Source: Ligustrum vulgare
Lineage: Eukaryota > Streptophyta > Magnoliopsida > Lamiales > Oleaceae
Direction of reading: 5' to 3'
NCBI GenBank assembly: GCA_963555705.1
Contig: OY743171.1
Coordinates: forward strand, 14,941,352 to 15,005,351
DNA length: 64,000 bases
Both the position numbers and the translations under genes were made by a program. Below, one piece after another: positions 24,586 through 34,190 of this stretch. How positions within the stretch are numbered: the stretch's first letter is position 1; each line of letters starts with the position of its first letter. The notes beneath the pieces are model-generated. The model was given only the letters and a program-made list of their open reading frames with translations. It had not been told where the DNA came from and made no database searches.

Positions 24586-25269
24586 ATCTATCTGAATTTT
24601 TACATCAGTTCTCTTGTTAAAGAACTGGACAAGCTGAAAGAAGAGCAGACGTAAGCTGCCAAGGGTATAGGTCAGAACGAATCTCCTCCACATCTAGCCG
24701 CTGAATAGTTGTCCTTTTTTACTTGATCTTCTTGTCTTGTCTTGTAATCTGGCCCTCCTATGCTTTTGCATGAGCTAATATGTTAGATCTCATGTATCTC
24801 CATAATTATCAGTATAATCATGTTTTTTATTCCTTGTTGTTTGTTGTTTTGTTCATTTCATTGTTTTTGACGAACTGAATTTAATGACCTTTTACGGAAC
24901 AAACTGAATGATAAAAAACAATCACCATGTAATAATGAGTGTAACAATCTCGTTGAATGAACTAGATATGGCACTTTCACTAAATGAACTGAACCGATAG
25001 TGACATGGAAGAATTGATCTTAATAGATGATTTCGAACGAACAATCTAACCTTGATGCACAAACTGAATTTTATAATCCATATTCAACCCTAAATGAAAT
25101 TGTAACTTCACTGTACATTCTGATATAATAGACCTGTAAAGGTTAAGGTTAAGCTGTTAAAAATGATACAACTTTCAGGTTGTCTTTTTATATATGCGTT
25201 CTCGCGTAAATTCTTTCATTACACGTTGTGATATTCTCATTTTATGCGTGGGATAATATTCACATCTTG

Positions 25270-25760
25270 GATTTTATGTCATGTATGATCTGAGAGAAAT
25301 AAGGAATTTGTAAATTCCGTTATGAAAGACCTGATGTCCTGCGCGATCTAGGGTCCTAAGAAATTCGTGAATTCTGTTATGACTGAACTGACGCCGAGAA
25401 CTATTTGAGGGTCATGTAGAATTTGTAAATTCTTTTATGATAGACCTGATGCTATGTATGATCTGAGGGTCCCAAGGAATTCATAAATTCTGTTGTGACA
25501 TACCTAATGTCATGCACGATCCGAGGGGTCGTAGGGAATTCTTAATTTTTGTTATGCAGACCATATGTTGTGCATGATTTGAGGTCCTTATAAATTTGCA
25601 AGTTTCGTTATGACAGAATGGATGGAATTCACGATTTGAGGATCCTAAGGAATCCCTAAATTCCATATGACAGACCTTATGTTGTCCACGATCTAAGTGT
25701 CTCAAGGAATTCATTAATTCCGTTATGATAGACCTGATGTGGTGAATGATTTGAGAACGT
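25270..25760. repeat. Tandem array, 57-59 bp unit, about 8 copies
   Basis: Units anchored on GATCTGAGGGTCCTAAGGAA recur at about 25287, 25344, 25401, 25459, 25518, 25575, 25632, 25689 and 25747. Each is followed by a variant of AATTCCGTTATGACAGACC and TGATGT. The copies are diverged. The array sits directly behind integrase in element orientation, the place where Tat-lineage elements are known to carry tandem repeats that can seed satellites. Confidence 0.85.
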
Positions 25761-25840
25761 CTGATATTGCAAAAATAATTTCATTCATTGAAAGATGTTT
25801 ACAATTTGATTTCTTGCCATTACAACTTCTCAGGAGTGGG

Positions 25841-26740
25841 TTACTGACAATACTTAAAGTTTTCTACGTTCCATGGGTGTACAAAGGTCTTTCCCTCTAA
25901 CCTGTCCAGCTCATACGCTCCGTTGAGTAGAGTTTGTGTGATCTTGTTAGGTCCTTCCCAAAGTAGGGGTAGAGGTCTTGATGGTACATCTTTGGTTGCA
26001 AAGAACATTTTTTTAAGAACGAGATCTCCCACATGAAATTTCCTTCGTCTTACTTTGGAGTTGTAATACCTACGCTCCTTTGTTTGTAAGATGCATTTCT
26101 GAGGTCTGAATTCAGTTTTTTCTCTTCAGTGAGATCCAAACTTGATTTGAAACATCTCATTTTTCAAATATTTTGAATAGTGTTCTATTCTGCTTGAAGA
26201 GATGTCGATTTCAATAGGGACAATTGCCTCAGCTCCAAAGGCCAAAGAAAATGAGGTCTCTCCTATTGCTGTTCTACAAGTTGTCTTGTAAGACCGTAAT
26301 ACTCCTAGCAGTTCGTTGGACCATGCCTCTTCCAAATCATTATGTTTGTTCTTTAATCTGTGCTTAATTATCTTATTAAATATTTCAAATTGTCCATTTT
26401 CTTGCGGATGGCATGGGGTGGAGTACCACTTCTTGATCTTCAGCTCTTCATAAAAAGATCTGAGTTTGACATTGTCAAATAGATTTTCATTGTCTTTCAC
26501 AATGGAGTGGGGATGTCAAAACCAAAAATAATAGACTTCCAAATGAAATCAGTGGTCTTCAACTCGGTTATTCTTGCAAGAGGCTCTGTTTACGCCTATT
26601 TCGTGAAATTGTCCACTGCTACTATAGTGTACTTGATTTATCCTTTCCCTATTGGAAGTGGTCCGATCAAATCGATTCCCCTCTTAGCAAAGGACCAGGG
26701 TGCCATGATAGATGTCAGGTCTTTTGGTGCTAATCTGATC
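25841..26740 (-). pseudogene. Gypsy integrase
   Basis: The enzyme inserts element cDNA into the genome. Around 26700-26560 the minus strand reads WSFAKRGIDLIGPLPIGKG and then YTIVAVDNFTK, with the first catalytic Asp in GIDLIGP. A frameshift near 26500 is followed by KDNENLFDN (second Asp). WYSTPCHPQENGQFEIFNK carries the Glu in GQFE. RSYKTTCRTAIGETSFSLAF and GAEAIVPIEI are typical of gypsy integrases. The C-terminal segment GDLVLKKMF ... LPLLWEGPNKI ... AYELDRLEG ends at 25841. All three catalytic acids are visible, but at least three stops and two frame changes make it a pseudogene. Confidence 0.88.
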
Positions 26741-27219
26741 ATTGAAGTAAACCTATGACTGTCACATTTTTCTTACAAACACCAAAGTGTCCTTCAATAA
26801 TGGCCAGCAGTATCCTTATTACAAGATCTTGGATGCGAGGGATTGACCTCCGTTGTAGTTGTTACATACACCTTCGCGTGCTTTCCTCATCGCATATAAA
26901 ATACCTTCTTCATTCAGACATTTGAGTAGCGAGAGATAGAAATTTCTTTTGTATAGGACATCATCAATCATTGTGTAATTGGAAGATTTGACTCTTAGCT
27001 TTCAAGCTTCATCTCGACTTGAATGCACCACTTTATCCTTCAAGTGTTGGATGATCTCATCCATCAAGCTCATTCTTATGTCAATAGCCATAGTTGATAT
27101 TCCTGCTTCCGTAAAGAATGAATTTGTTTATTTACTAATAGGGAAAATGTCCAGAGCGTCAGTTCTTTGTATATGTTTCACCTCTGGATGATCAAACCTC
27201 TCAAACTCCTTCTTGGTAA

Positions 27220-28870
27220 CTCTATGATAGGATGTCATTTTCTCATCTTTTGCATTATAAGTGCCTTGAATTTAGTTCACTGATCTGCAATGAGAGCCTC
27301 ATACTCAACCTCATTGTTGGTGGCTATGAACTCAAAATGGAGGGACTGACAATGTAGGTTTTTTTCAAAGCTCATGAGCACAATTCTTGGTCATACACTA
27401 GTCTCGTTAGATGACCCATCAACATACAAGGTCCATGGCATGCTCTGATCATGTCTTGCGAGGTCCACTTGTTGGTGAAATTCATATATAAAGTCGACAA
27501 GGGCCTCACCTTTGATTGCAGTCCATGGCTTATATGTTATATTGAATTGCCCCATTTCTACTGCTCATTTCATTAATCTCCCCAAATTGCTTGGCTTTTA
27601 GAAGGTCTAGCGTAGTGGGTAATTCGTAACTACTTCCAATACGCGTTCTACAAAGTAAGGTCTTAACTTTCTTGAGCTCATAACCAGTGTGTAGGATAGC
27701 TTCTCCACAAGCGTGTATCTAAGATCCGCATCTTTTGGTGCTTGGTTGATGTATTACATCGGGTGCTATATGAATCTATTCCGATCTTACCAAGACCGAA
27801 CTGTTCGATTTCCCCAATATAGCTAAGTATAGTTCTAAGGTCTCACTAGGTATTGGTTTAGAATGTAAGAGCGGAGAAGCAAGTTGTCCTTTCAGGTCTT
27901 CAAAAGCTTTTCAATATTACTCTGTCCAATGAAAGTTCTTCCCATTCTAAGGGCCTCGAAAAACAGTCTGCCTTTATCCATTGACTTTGAGACCAATCAA
28001 CTCAAGGCCACTATCCTTCCAGTCAAGCTTTGAATCTTTCTTATGTTGTTCAGAGCCTTCATTTCAATTAATACCTTAATCTTCTCTGAGTTAGAGTCGA
28101 TTCCCCCTGGTTCACCATTTATCCCAAAAATTTATCAGATTCAACGCTTAAAGAGCACTTTTGCAGGTTGAGCTTCATATTGTACTGTCTAAGAATTTTG
28201 AGCATCTCAGCCAGATGCTAAACATGGTCTGATAAGTTGATGCTCTTCACTAGCTTGTCATGTACATGTACCTCCAATAGTTTTACTGATGTGTGTGTTC
28301 TACAAACATTGAATTAACAATCCTCTGCTATGTTGCACATGCGTTCTTCCGTCCAAATGACACCATTTTGTAGCAATATAGACCATGTCCATTCTGAACA
28401 AGGTGTGATATTTTTCTGGCCCATGCATGAGGATCTTATTGTAACCTGAATACGCATCCATGAAGCTCAGTAGGTCATGTACTGCGGTTTTATCCAACGT
28501 TTGACCTATCCGCAAGTGTGGAAAACTATAATAAGGGTAGGCCTTAATCAGAAATTAGAAGTCTATGCACAACCTCTACATCCTATTGTTCTTGCGCATA
28601 AGGAGCGGACTGGTCACCCACTTTAGATATTGGGCTTCACATATGGACCTATTCCCCTAACATCATTACTCTTTATCAAGAAATCAATCATTCAGTTCTT
28701 ACTAAGGTCTTTGCAAATCTTATGCTAATGTTCAGATCTTTCATCATCCGGATTAATCACGGTAAGGTATTCCACTAGAACAATTCTTCTCTTGTTCTAA
28801 TCAACAGGAGGATCTAATGTCTGGATTTCTCCAATCGGGTCTTCCTCTCTAGTGTCCACCTGGTGTACTC
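27220..28870 (-). pseudogene. Gypsy reverse transcriptase and RNase H, YVDD changed to HVHD
   Basis: The RT N-terminus reads YLKWVTSPLLMRKNN, then RLCIDF, and at about 28460 LLSFMDAYSGYNKILM. The catalytic YVDD box is HVHD at about 28250 (EVHVHDKLVKS), losing the first essential Asp. The thumb follows with GIDSNSEKIKVLIEM and IQSLTGRIVALS. Then come KLRPYFVERVLEVVTNYPLR, FNITYKPWTAIKGEALVDFI, and RNase H with WTLYVDGSSN and FIATNNEVEYEALIAD near 27430-27280. Stops are scattered throughout. The domain order and the LLSFMDAYSGYN and ATNNEVEYEAL motifs point to the Tat lineage. Confidence 0.85.
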
Positions 28871-28927
28871 TGCTCGGACAAAAATCCAAGTTGCATTCTC
28901 TGGCCTTCCTCTGATCTCCCTTCACTA

Positions 28928-29200
28928 TGTCTTATATGTGTTGTAATTATAAGGAATTTCTTGATTCTTATTTCCTTCAAATGGCGATCTAAAAATAAAT
29001 GAGTCCTTTTTATTTTCAGAATTAATCGATTTATTTGATAAAAGATCATATTTATAGCATTTTGGAAAATTATCTTTTTGATTCGACAATGAATAGACTT
29101 CCAGAATACTTGGTTTTTTGTAATCAATTAATTTTCTTTTTCATATCAATTCCATTTGCTGAAATTTTTCCTTTTAACCATACGACGTTGATATAACTCT
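28928..29200 (-). pseudogene. ycf1: Plastid ycf1 fragment
   Basis: On the minus strand a frame in about 29060-28930 reads [27 protein letters not shown] and [12 protein letters not shown]. This matches my recollection of a conserved stretch of Ycf1, the large plastid-encoded TIC-associated protein. Only a few dozen codons are present, with a stop upstream. It is not expressed as a protein here. The junction with the trnA intron piece is near 29203. Confidence 0.65.
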
Positions 29201-29204
29201 ATCC

Positions 29205-29398
29205 CGCCATTGCTGTTCCTTGTTCTCTTATAGCTAGAACCTTCGAAAAAAAAGGAATCCTTAGTTAGAATGAGATTCCAACTCAGTACATTTTGAGTGA
29301 GATTTTGAGAATAGTTGCACAGTATGATGAAAGTTGTAAGCTGTGTTCAGGGGAGTTATTTTCTATCATCGGCCTCTATGGTATAATCAGTCAGGGGG
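29205..29398 (+). pseudogene. trnA-UGC: Plastid trnA-UGC intron fragment
   Basis: GGAATCCTTAGTTAGAATG, ATTCCAACTCAGTACATTTT, GAGTGAGATTTTGAGAA, GATGAAAGTTGTAAGCTGTG, GGCCTCTATGGTATAATC and AGTCAGGGGG follow in order. They match the 3' part of the plastid trnA-UGC group II intron as I recall it, with scattered transitions. The fragment stops at the G run before the 3' exon, so no tRNA sequence is present. Confidence 0.8.
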
Positions 29399-29572
29399 TT
29401 TTTATATTCCTAATGATACCTTGGGCACTTTAGGACGTCCTTATGATATGGTTTCAAATACCACTATACAATTACAACCCATTTTTCCTCAATGGATACA
29501 AAACACCCATGCTTTCTCACCTGGCTCAATGACTCTTGGTGCAATAGAAAGCATCAGTTTAACTTGGGGTGG
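29399..29572 (+). pseudogene. psaA: Plastid psaA fragment
   Basis: The + frame encodes [37 protein letters not shown] and SISLTWGG. Plastid PsaA, a core chlorophyll-binding subunit of photosystem I, has [36 protein letters not shown] and STSLTWGG. The fragment covers under 60 codons of about 750. It is open by chance, without its own start, and is not a functional gene. Confidence 0.9.
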
Positions 29573-29880
29573 AGAATCTCATCACATAGTAATAGATTGA
29601 AGTTACCGCTCTCAGCTGCTCCAAGATAGGTTTGCACAAAATGGTGTTATGGTTGGATGGTATGTCAATTATGAAAAAATCTGCTATGATCCTCCTAGTG
29701 CATTGCTAGTCTCCCATTTCAACTATCAATGCAATCTGACCTTGTAGCTTCATGGGTTACAGTCGAAGATGACGCTCATCTAGACCCCTTTGAATGTAGG
29801 TCCTCCAATACAAGACGTTAACAGCGCTTCCATTATTTACTAAGGTTCGACAAATCTTCACCCCTAAAATGGGCATAGTT
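29573..29880 (-). pseudogene. Gypsy aspartic protease, catalytic Asp changed to Asn
   Basis: Minus-strand translation gives VVRTLVNNGSAVNVLYWRTY, then FFIIDIPSNHNTIL and CKPILEQLRAV. Tat-type proteases have VDNGSSADIL followed by NFLVVD.PSAYN and LGRPTLNALRAV. The active-site Asp is therefore Asn here (VNNGSAVN). The domain normally cleaves Gag-Pol. It is cut off on its left by the plastid insertion. Confidence 0.8.
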
Positions 29881-30549
29881 TAATAGGGCGTTCGCATGTA
29901 GTTACAAGATCCCTTCTGCATCTTTTTGCAGTGAAGCTTAATGATTCATCTTCTTGTGCACGGACTGAAGCTCTTGTTGATAGAATCTTGTAGCTATTGC
30001 GAGGGTCCTTCATATGCCAGTGCCTCTATCTTTTTTATCCTTCTTGGCTCTAATGTCCACTCACAAGCATGTAGATCTCGACTAAGGGTAAGTCTAAATA
30101 TCTACTTGATCTCTCTTCGTGTCTTGGCCTACCATTGGTCCCCAAATGTATTCTTTTAGATGACCTCTGTTGGTCAATTTTTCCAGCTCTATCTTCAAGT
30201 CCTTTCAATGATCAATGTCATGTCCCGTTGATCTATGGTATCGACAATATATGGCCTGATTAAGGTTCGACGAACCTGTCCTTAGTTGTCTTGGCCTTGC
30301 AAGCTGGTTTTTATATTTGATGTTCATAAACAAAGTTTTAGGCCTTGCGTTGAGGAGATGAATAATTGTGGTTGTTTCCTAATGGGGCCAAAAATGATTA
30401 GGTCACCGAAAATCATGACTTTTCTTTGGTGTGAACTTGTCATTCCTTGGGACTTCCTACTCCTTGCCCTATGAGTTCTTTAGATCCTATGCTACTCCTT
30501 TTTCCTCAACCTTATTTGACTTTGCTTCTTTGGCTTCTATTTCCATGTC
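29881..30549 (-). other. Gag-protease linker of the Tat-type element, unreadable
   Basis: By position this should hold the end of gag and the linker to protease. I find no CCHC knuckle or continuous frame. The + strand open frames here (29941-30159, 30286-30474) are antisense shadows. Confidence 0.4.
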
Positions 30550-30910
30550 ACCTCTATTAGAAACTCACGAAAGGTCTTGGGACCTTCTTCATGTATAGAC
30601 CACTAGAACCTTGATTAATTCGGCTACAAACCTAATGTTATAGCCATAAGAAGTGCATAAAACCTTATCCGTGTCCATTATTTGACGATTAAACTGATCC
30701 AGATAGCTCTTTAAAGACTTATCTTTTCCTTGCTTAATGGTGAAAAATTGTTCCTTGGGTAGTCCTAGTCTTTGCTGCCATGAAGTTGTAAATCAACTAA
30801 GAGAAAAGGTCTTTCCAATTCATTAAAGAATTATCTGGCAGAGTTCACAACCATCTCTGTGCTCTATCCCCGAGAGTTAGAGGGAAGGTCCAGCACATAA
30901 TGGCATCACT
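30550..30910 (-). pseudogene. Gypsy gag, Retrotrans_gag domain remnant
   Basis: Minus-strand frames give CDAIMCWTFPLTLGDRAQRW, then LPDNSLMNWKDLFS and LIYNFMAAKTR. After a frame change come TIKQGKDKSLKSYLDQFNRQ and FVAELIK. This follows the capsid pattern of plant gypsy gag (AF..TL.G.A..W...LP..SI....L...F...F, then L..QG..ESL..Y..RFN). Several stops are present. The first part (from 30745 rightward) is included in the recent tandem duplication. Confidence 0.75.
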
Positions 30911-31065
30911 TACTCCTTGCAATTCCATCCAATTAAGGAGTGTATCGTTCTAAGTGAGCTACCAAGTCTGTGGTCCTGTCATGGCTGAGGAATCTTTGTC
31001 TTACTTGGTAAGATATCTATTAGGATCTCTTTTGAAAATGAAGAAGACCTGATTGGTGTATGATC

Positions 31066-31082
31066 ATTGTCGGGCCCCAACC
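31066..31082 (-). other. Possible gypsy primer-binding site
   Basis: Next to the inner end of the 5' LTR the minus strand reads GTTGGGGCCCGAC, which resembles the TTGGCGCCCACC-type start seen after the 5' LTR of Tat elements. It lies about ten bases from the estimated LTR edge, so either the edge or the site is imprecise. Confidence 0.35.
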
Positions 31083-31090
31083 CCTTATGC

Positions 31091-31479
31091 TGGCTTGTTA
31101 CAATACCTGACCAAGTAATAGTACATCCTGAATGAACTATTTGGGTTCTTATAAAGTACAAAGTAGTTGAATTTATTGGTTCAACATTCCTAATGTCAGA
31201 ATAACTGTTTGAAGAGTGGCGGTTGGTCAAACTCTGGGTAGCGCACGAACAGACCTCTAGGTCTGTACCTTGCTCGCTGATCATAGTCTCTCGGGAATTT
31301 GATACAATCTAATACTCAAGTTGTTCATCTTATCTATTTTCTTTGGATCACACATTGTACGAGCTCATCTATGTTAGTCCAGATCAATGTGAAACTACAT
31401 CCCAGGTCGTGTGTCATCAAATATCCCATGTCACCTCATACATTATCAACTAAAATCCATGTCAGATCGTGTATCAACA
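31091..31479 (-). repeat. 5' LTR of Tat-type gypsy element (approximate)
   Basis: Diverged partner of 21205-21602. A near-identical second copy is at 36027-36415 because of the tandem duplication. The 101- and 75-residue frames running through it are chance frames. Confidence 0.75.
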
Positions 31480-31959
31480 TGTTGGATCAGTTTGGACCAT
31501 TATGCTTGCTTCCACACTCGATTTAGGCTTGTTATGAGCATAAATTTGTCAGTCTAAAATTAAAAATTGGACCTAGTCTAGTTGTCTTCCAATTCTATAC
31601 ATTTTGACACGACCTTTTCATTATGACATACATGTAAGTCAGTTTGAATTCAAACTAGCTTGTTTCCATTCTATTTTTTAGAGTGGTGGATCATTCGAAA
31701 CTAGAGCTACCTAGTCCAATTAGACACTAATACTCACTATTATTGATGATATTTAATAAACAAACATGTAAATTAATGTTCACTTGTACAAATCTCATGT
31801 ACTTTTCATGTTACTTTGTGACTCATGCATGTTATGAAAAGTAATGTACTTCCCACTTATTTCGTAACATCTATATATATATATAAGTAGAAGTGAGGAG
31901 AGAGAACCATGAAAATGCATTCTCCTTCCCAAACTACTATCAGCATTATGGAGGAAACT

Positions 31960-32104
31960 TAGCTCTTGTTTGGTCCATGAGAAATTTTCAGCTTTCTCCT
32001 CAAATTCATTTTCAACCACACATTTCTATGGGACCTACCACTTTACATAATTTTCAACAACACATTAAAAAAAAAATCAATTTATCCTATGCCAAACAAG
32101 CTTT
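31960..32104. mobile_element. MITE with AGCTCTTGTTTGG ends
   Basis: Left end AGCTCTTGTTTGG is the complement-like partner of right end CCAAACAAGCTT. The element is about 145 bp, non-coding, and probably hAT-like. Its duplicate is at 36900-37044. No TSD was recognised. Confidence 0.5.
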
Positions 32105-32342
32105 TAATGCAATAGAAATAAATGTAAGTCAATATCTCTTACTAACAAATTCCCGACTTTCATCACTCCATTTATTCTTTTTATTATTTGTATTTGTCAA
32201 GTTATTCTTCTAAAACTTTCACTACTAATAATTTATTAATATTTAAAACATATAATTGTAATATTTAGGTATTAATAATTATCACGTTAAATTAAATTTG
32301 ATTTTTTGTGAGGACTAGTAATAATTAAAAAAATTTCATCTA

Positions 32343-32699
32343 TGTTTGGCAGACCAAGCTGATAGCCGATAGCTGATAGCTAGTTGATTGGAATAGAAGT
32401 GTTTGACAAAACTAGTTGAAAAGCTATCTCAGAAATACAAAATGACATGAAAGGAAAATATATTTTAAATACCCTAATAGCATAAGGGTTTAATTAAAAA
32501 ATAAATAAATAAAGGGGCTTAAATGGAATAAAAAATGAAAAAGCTCATGGAGCTTATTTCAAAAACTTGAAAAAGTAGCTTTTGAGATAAGCTTTAGCTT
32601 CTCAAATAAGCTCATCAACCAAACGGAGTTTATTTTAGTAGATGAAGCTTATAAGCTCTCCAGAAAAGCTATAAGGTAGCTTATTTGGCTTACCAAACA
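32343..32699. mobile_element. MITE, TGTTTGGCA family (357 bp)
   Basis: Terminal inverted repeats are TGTTTGGCAGACC and (complement of the right end) TGTTTGGTAAGCC. The interior is full of AGCTTATT / GATAGC words: AGCTGATAGC, AAGCTCATGGAGCTTATT, TAAGCTCATCAACCAAACGG. Related copies lie at 37283-37639 (tandem duplicate) and 56515-56906 (independent insertion). Non-coding. Confidence 0.7.
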
Positions 32700-34041
32700 A
32701 TAATCATAAAAGAAAGATAGGAGAAAAATAAGGAATGCTGTGTTTTCACTCCAAAGGTAAAATTACTATAATTAGTAAGTAATTTTCAATAACATATTAA
32801 ATTTGCTTTCATTTATTATCTATGCTATTGACTAATCTATACACGCAATTATAATAATACTTAATATATATTTTGCATTTTTCATGTACATGTGTTATGC
32901 AAATTAATTTTTATTTTTTAGAAATAACAACCAATTTAGAGCATTGCATGAGCAATCTTTCTTATAAGTTAATCTAGTTTTAAGTAAGTAGATTAGAAGT
33001 AATAATAAAGAGATTGGGCATAATAAATTTAAATAAAACGTAAATATTATAAATATCTAGAAACTTCTGTAAATGATAAAAGTTTTAGTAAAGTATACCA
33101 GTATTACTAATAAAAATGGAGATATTTTCCACGTGACAATAATTTCTTAGTTGATGACCATGTTCTTTGTTAGTAGGGTAGTATTTGCTTATGACAATTG
33201 CTCTTTTGTCACTTCTTATATGTGATCATTGGTTCACATTTATGGATATATCATTTATGTCGACCTGGTCCCACAAAGTAATTTGGTTATCTAAGATGTT
33301 GATTAAATGATTTGTATAAACTTAACTCAAGGTGATGGTCTCCAAAGTTACACGTTATGCTTGATTAAAAATATTAATTTGTGATAGAGATGGAGAAACA
33401 AAAAATTCAATCACAAATGTGGACTTCAAAGACATTTTTCCAAAATTTAAATTAGCTATGTTGTTTTTAAAAGTTTCATTAAAAAATTTAAATAGATCAT
33501 ATATTTTTATCAAATTCACTTTCACGGACTACAAATTCCATGCATCACACAGGTTAAACACTAGTATATATAAAAACTGAAGTGTTGTCACCAAAATCCA
33601 CACATAATTTTCCGCCTAAACAACTTTCTAAATCTGGAGTTATTTGCCAAAAAATATTGTATTAAATGTTTTAGCAAGTATTATGGTACATGTATCATTA
33701 ATGGCATTAGCATCCATGATATGCTATTTAGAGCTCGACTTGTGTTTCTCGAGGCCTAAAACAAAAAGTGTATTCTAGGAAAAATGAGCTCCTCTCGTTT
33801 GCGACGAACCTCACGCTGCCCCCAAATTATTATTTTTTTAGAAAAAGAAAAAAGAATAATGATAAAATTCAAATTCACACGTGACAAATGTACTAAAGAA
33901 TACATATTATTTTAGCAATTTTAATCCTTGCTCAAATATGAACCAAATCCATTTTCAAAACTCTGATCACTGAAACCTTTTTTACAATTGACATTCAAAT
34001 TCAAATTAATCCCATTAAATCCAGGTTCAGTCCTATAGCCT
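32700..34041. other. No supported gene
   Basis: AT-rich flank included in the duplication. Nothing recognisable. Confidence 0.35.
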
Positions 34042-34190
34042 CTATTTGGTAATACTGTGTGATTTATAAATATAAGGTATATAGTAGTTCAAAATTGGTG
34101 AGAGAAAATGTGTATGGTTAAAAAGTGATTTGGAAAATTGTGTAATTTATAAACTAGTTTATAAAAAAGTTTATTCTATTTACCAAACAC
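34042..34190. mobile_element. MITE-like element, shared-core family
   Basis: CTATTTGGTAATA at the left and TATTTACCAAACAC at the right form inverted ends. The interior has GAGAGAAAATGTGTATGG and TTAAAAAGTGATTTGGAAAA, the core also seen at 13.4 and 15.3 kb. Its duplicate is at 38982-39130. Confidence 0.6.

Larger units (their letters stand above)
28928..29572. mobile_element. Mosaic plastid DNA insertion (NUPT)
   Basis: Three segments from distant parts of a plastid genome are joined head to tail: ycf1 (minus), the end of the trnA-UGC intron (plus) and psaA (plus). They interrupt the gypsy frame between the protease tail ([14 protein letters not shown] on the minus strand, right side) and the start of RT (VKGDQRKARECNLDF, left side), so they arrived after the element was in place. 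Many apparent differences from remembered plastid sequence are C-to-T and G-to-A changes, as expected for methylated nuclear DNA. No TSD is evident. Confidence 0.85.
21205..31479 (-). mobile_element. Ty3/gypsy element of Tat type, heavily decayed
   Basis: Diverged direct repeats at 21205-21602 and 31091-31479 bracket minus-strand remnants of gag, protease, RT, RNase H and integrase. Integrase last defines Ty3/gypsy. RT (LLSFMDAYSGYN), the RNase H pair LYVDGSSN / ATNNEVEYEAL and gag motifs (DAIMCWTFPLTL, NRQIMD) match the plant Tat lineage. Two features fit Tat: a tandem repeat array directly after integrase, and an extra ORF remnant on the opposite strand before the 3' LTR. Later insertions are a probable solo LTR (22533-23675) and a plastid mosaic (28928-29572). 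The flanks GGAGT and TGTTG do not form a TSD, so the outer LTR edges may be off. Every domain has stops or frameshifts. Confidence 0.85.

Noticed and set aside
25270..25760. CRISPR-like spacing of 57-59 bp repeats
   Set aside because: The whole unit repeats and there are no unique spacers. The context is a plant gypsy element, so this is a minisatellite.
29205..29398. A tRNA-Ala gene
   Set aside because: Only the intron end is present. Neither exon is in the window.
29343..29600. psaA-like open frame as a working gene
   Set aside because: It is under 60 codons of PsaA, is fused to trnA intron sequence, and is read from an incidental ATG. It is a plastid insertion.
30979..31284. Open frame of 101 residues, repeated at 35915-36220
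   Set aside because: It runs through the gypsy LTR and its tandem duplicate. The repetition comes from the 4.94-kb duplication, not from a gene family.
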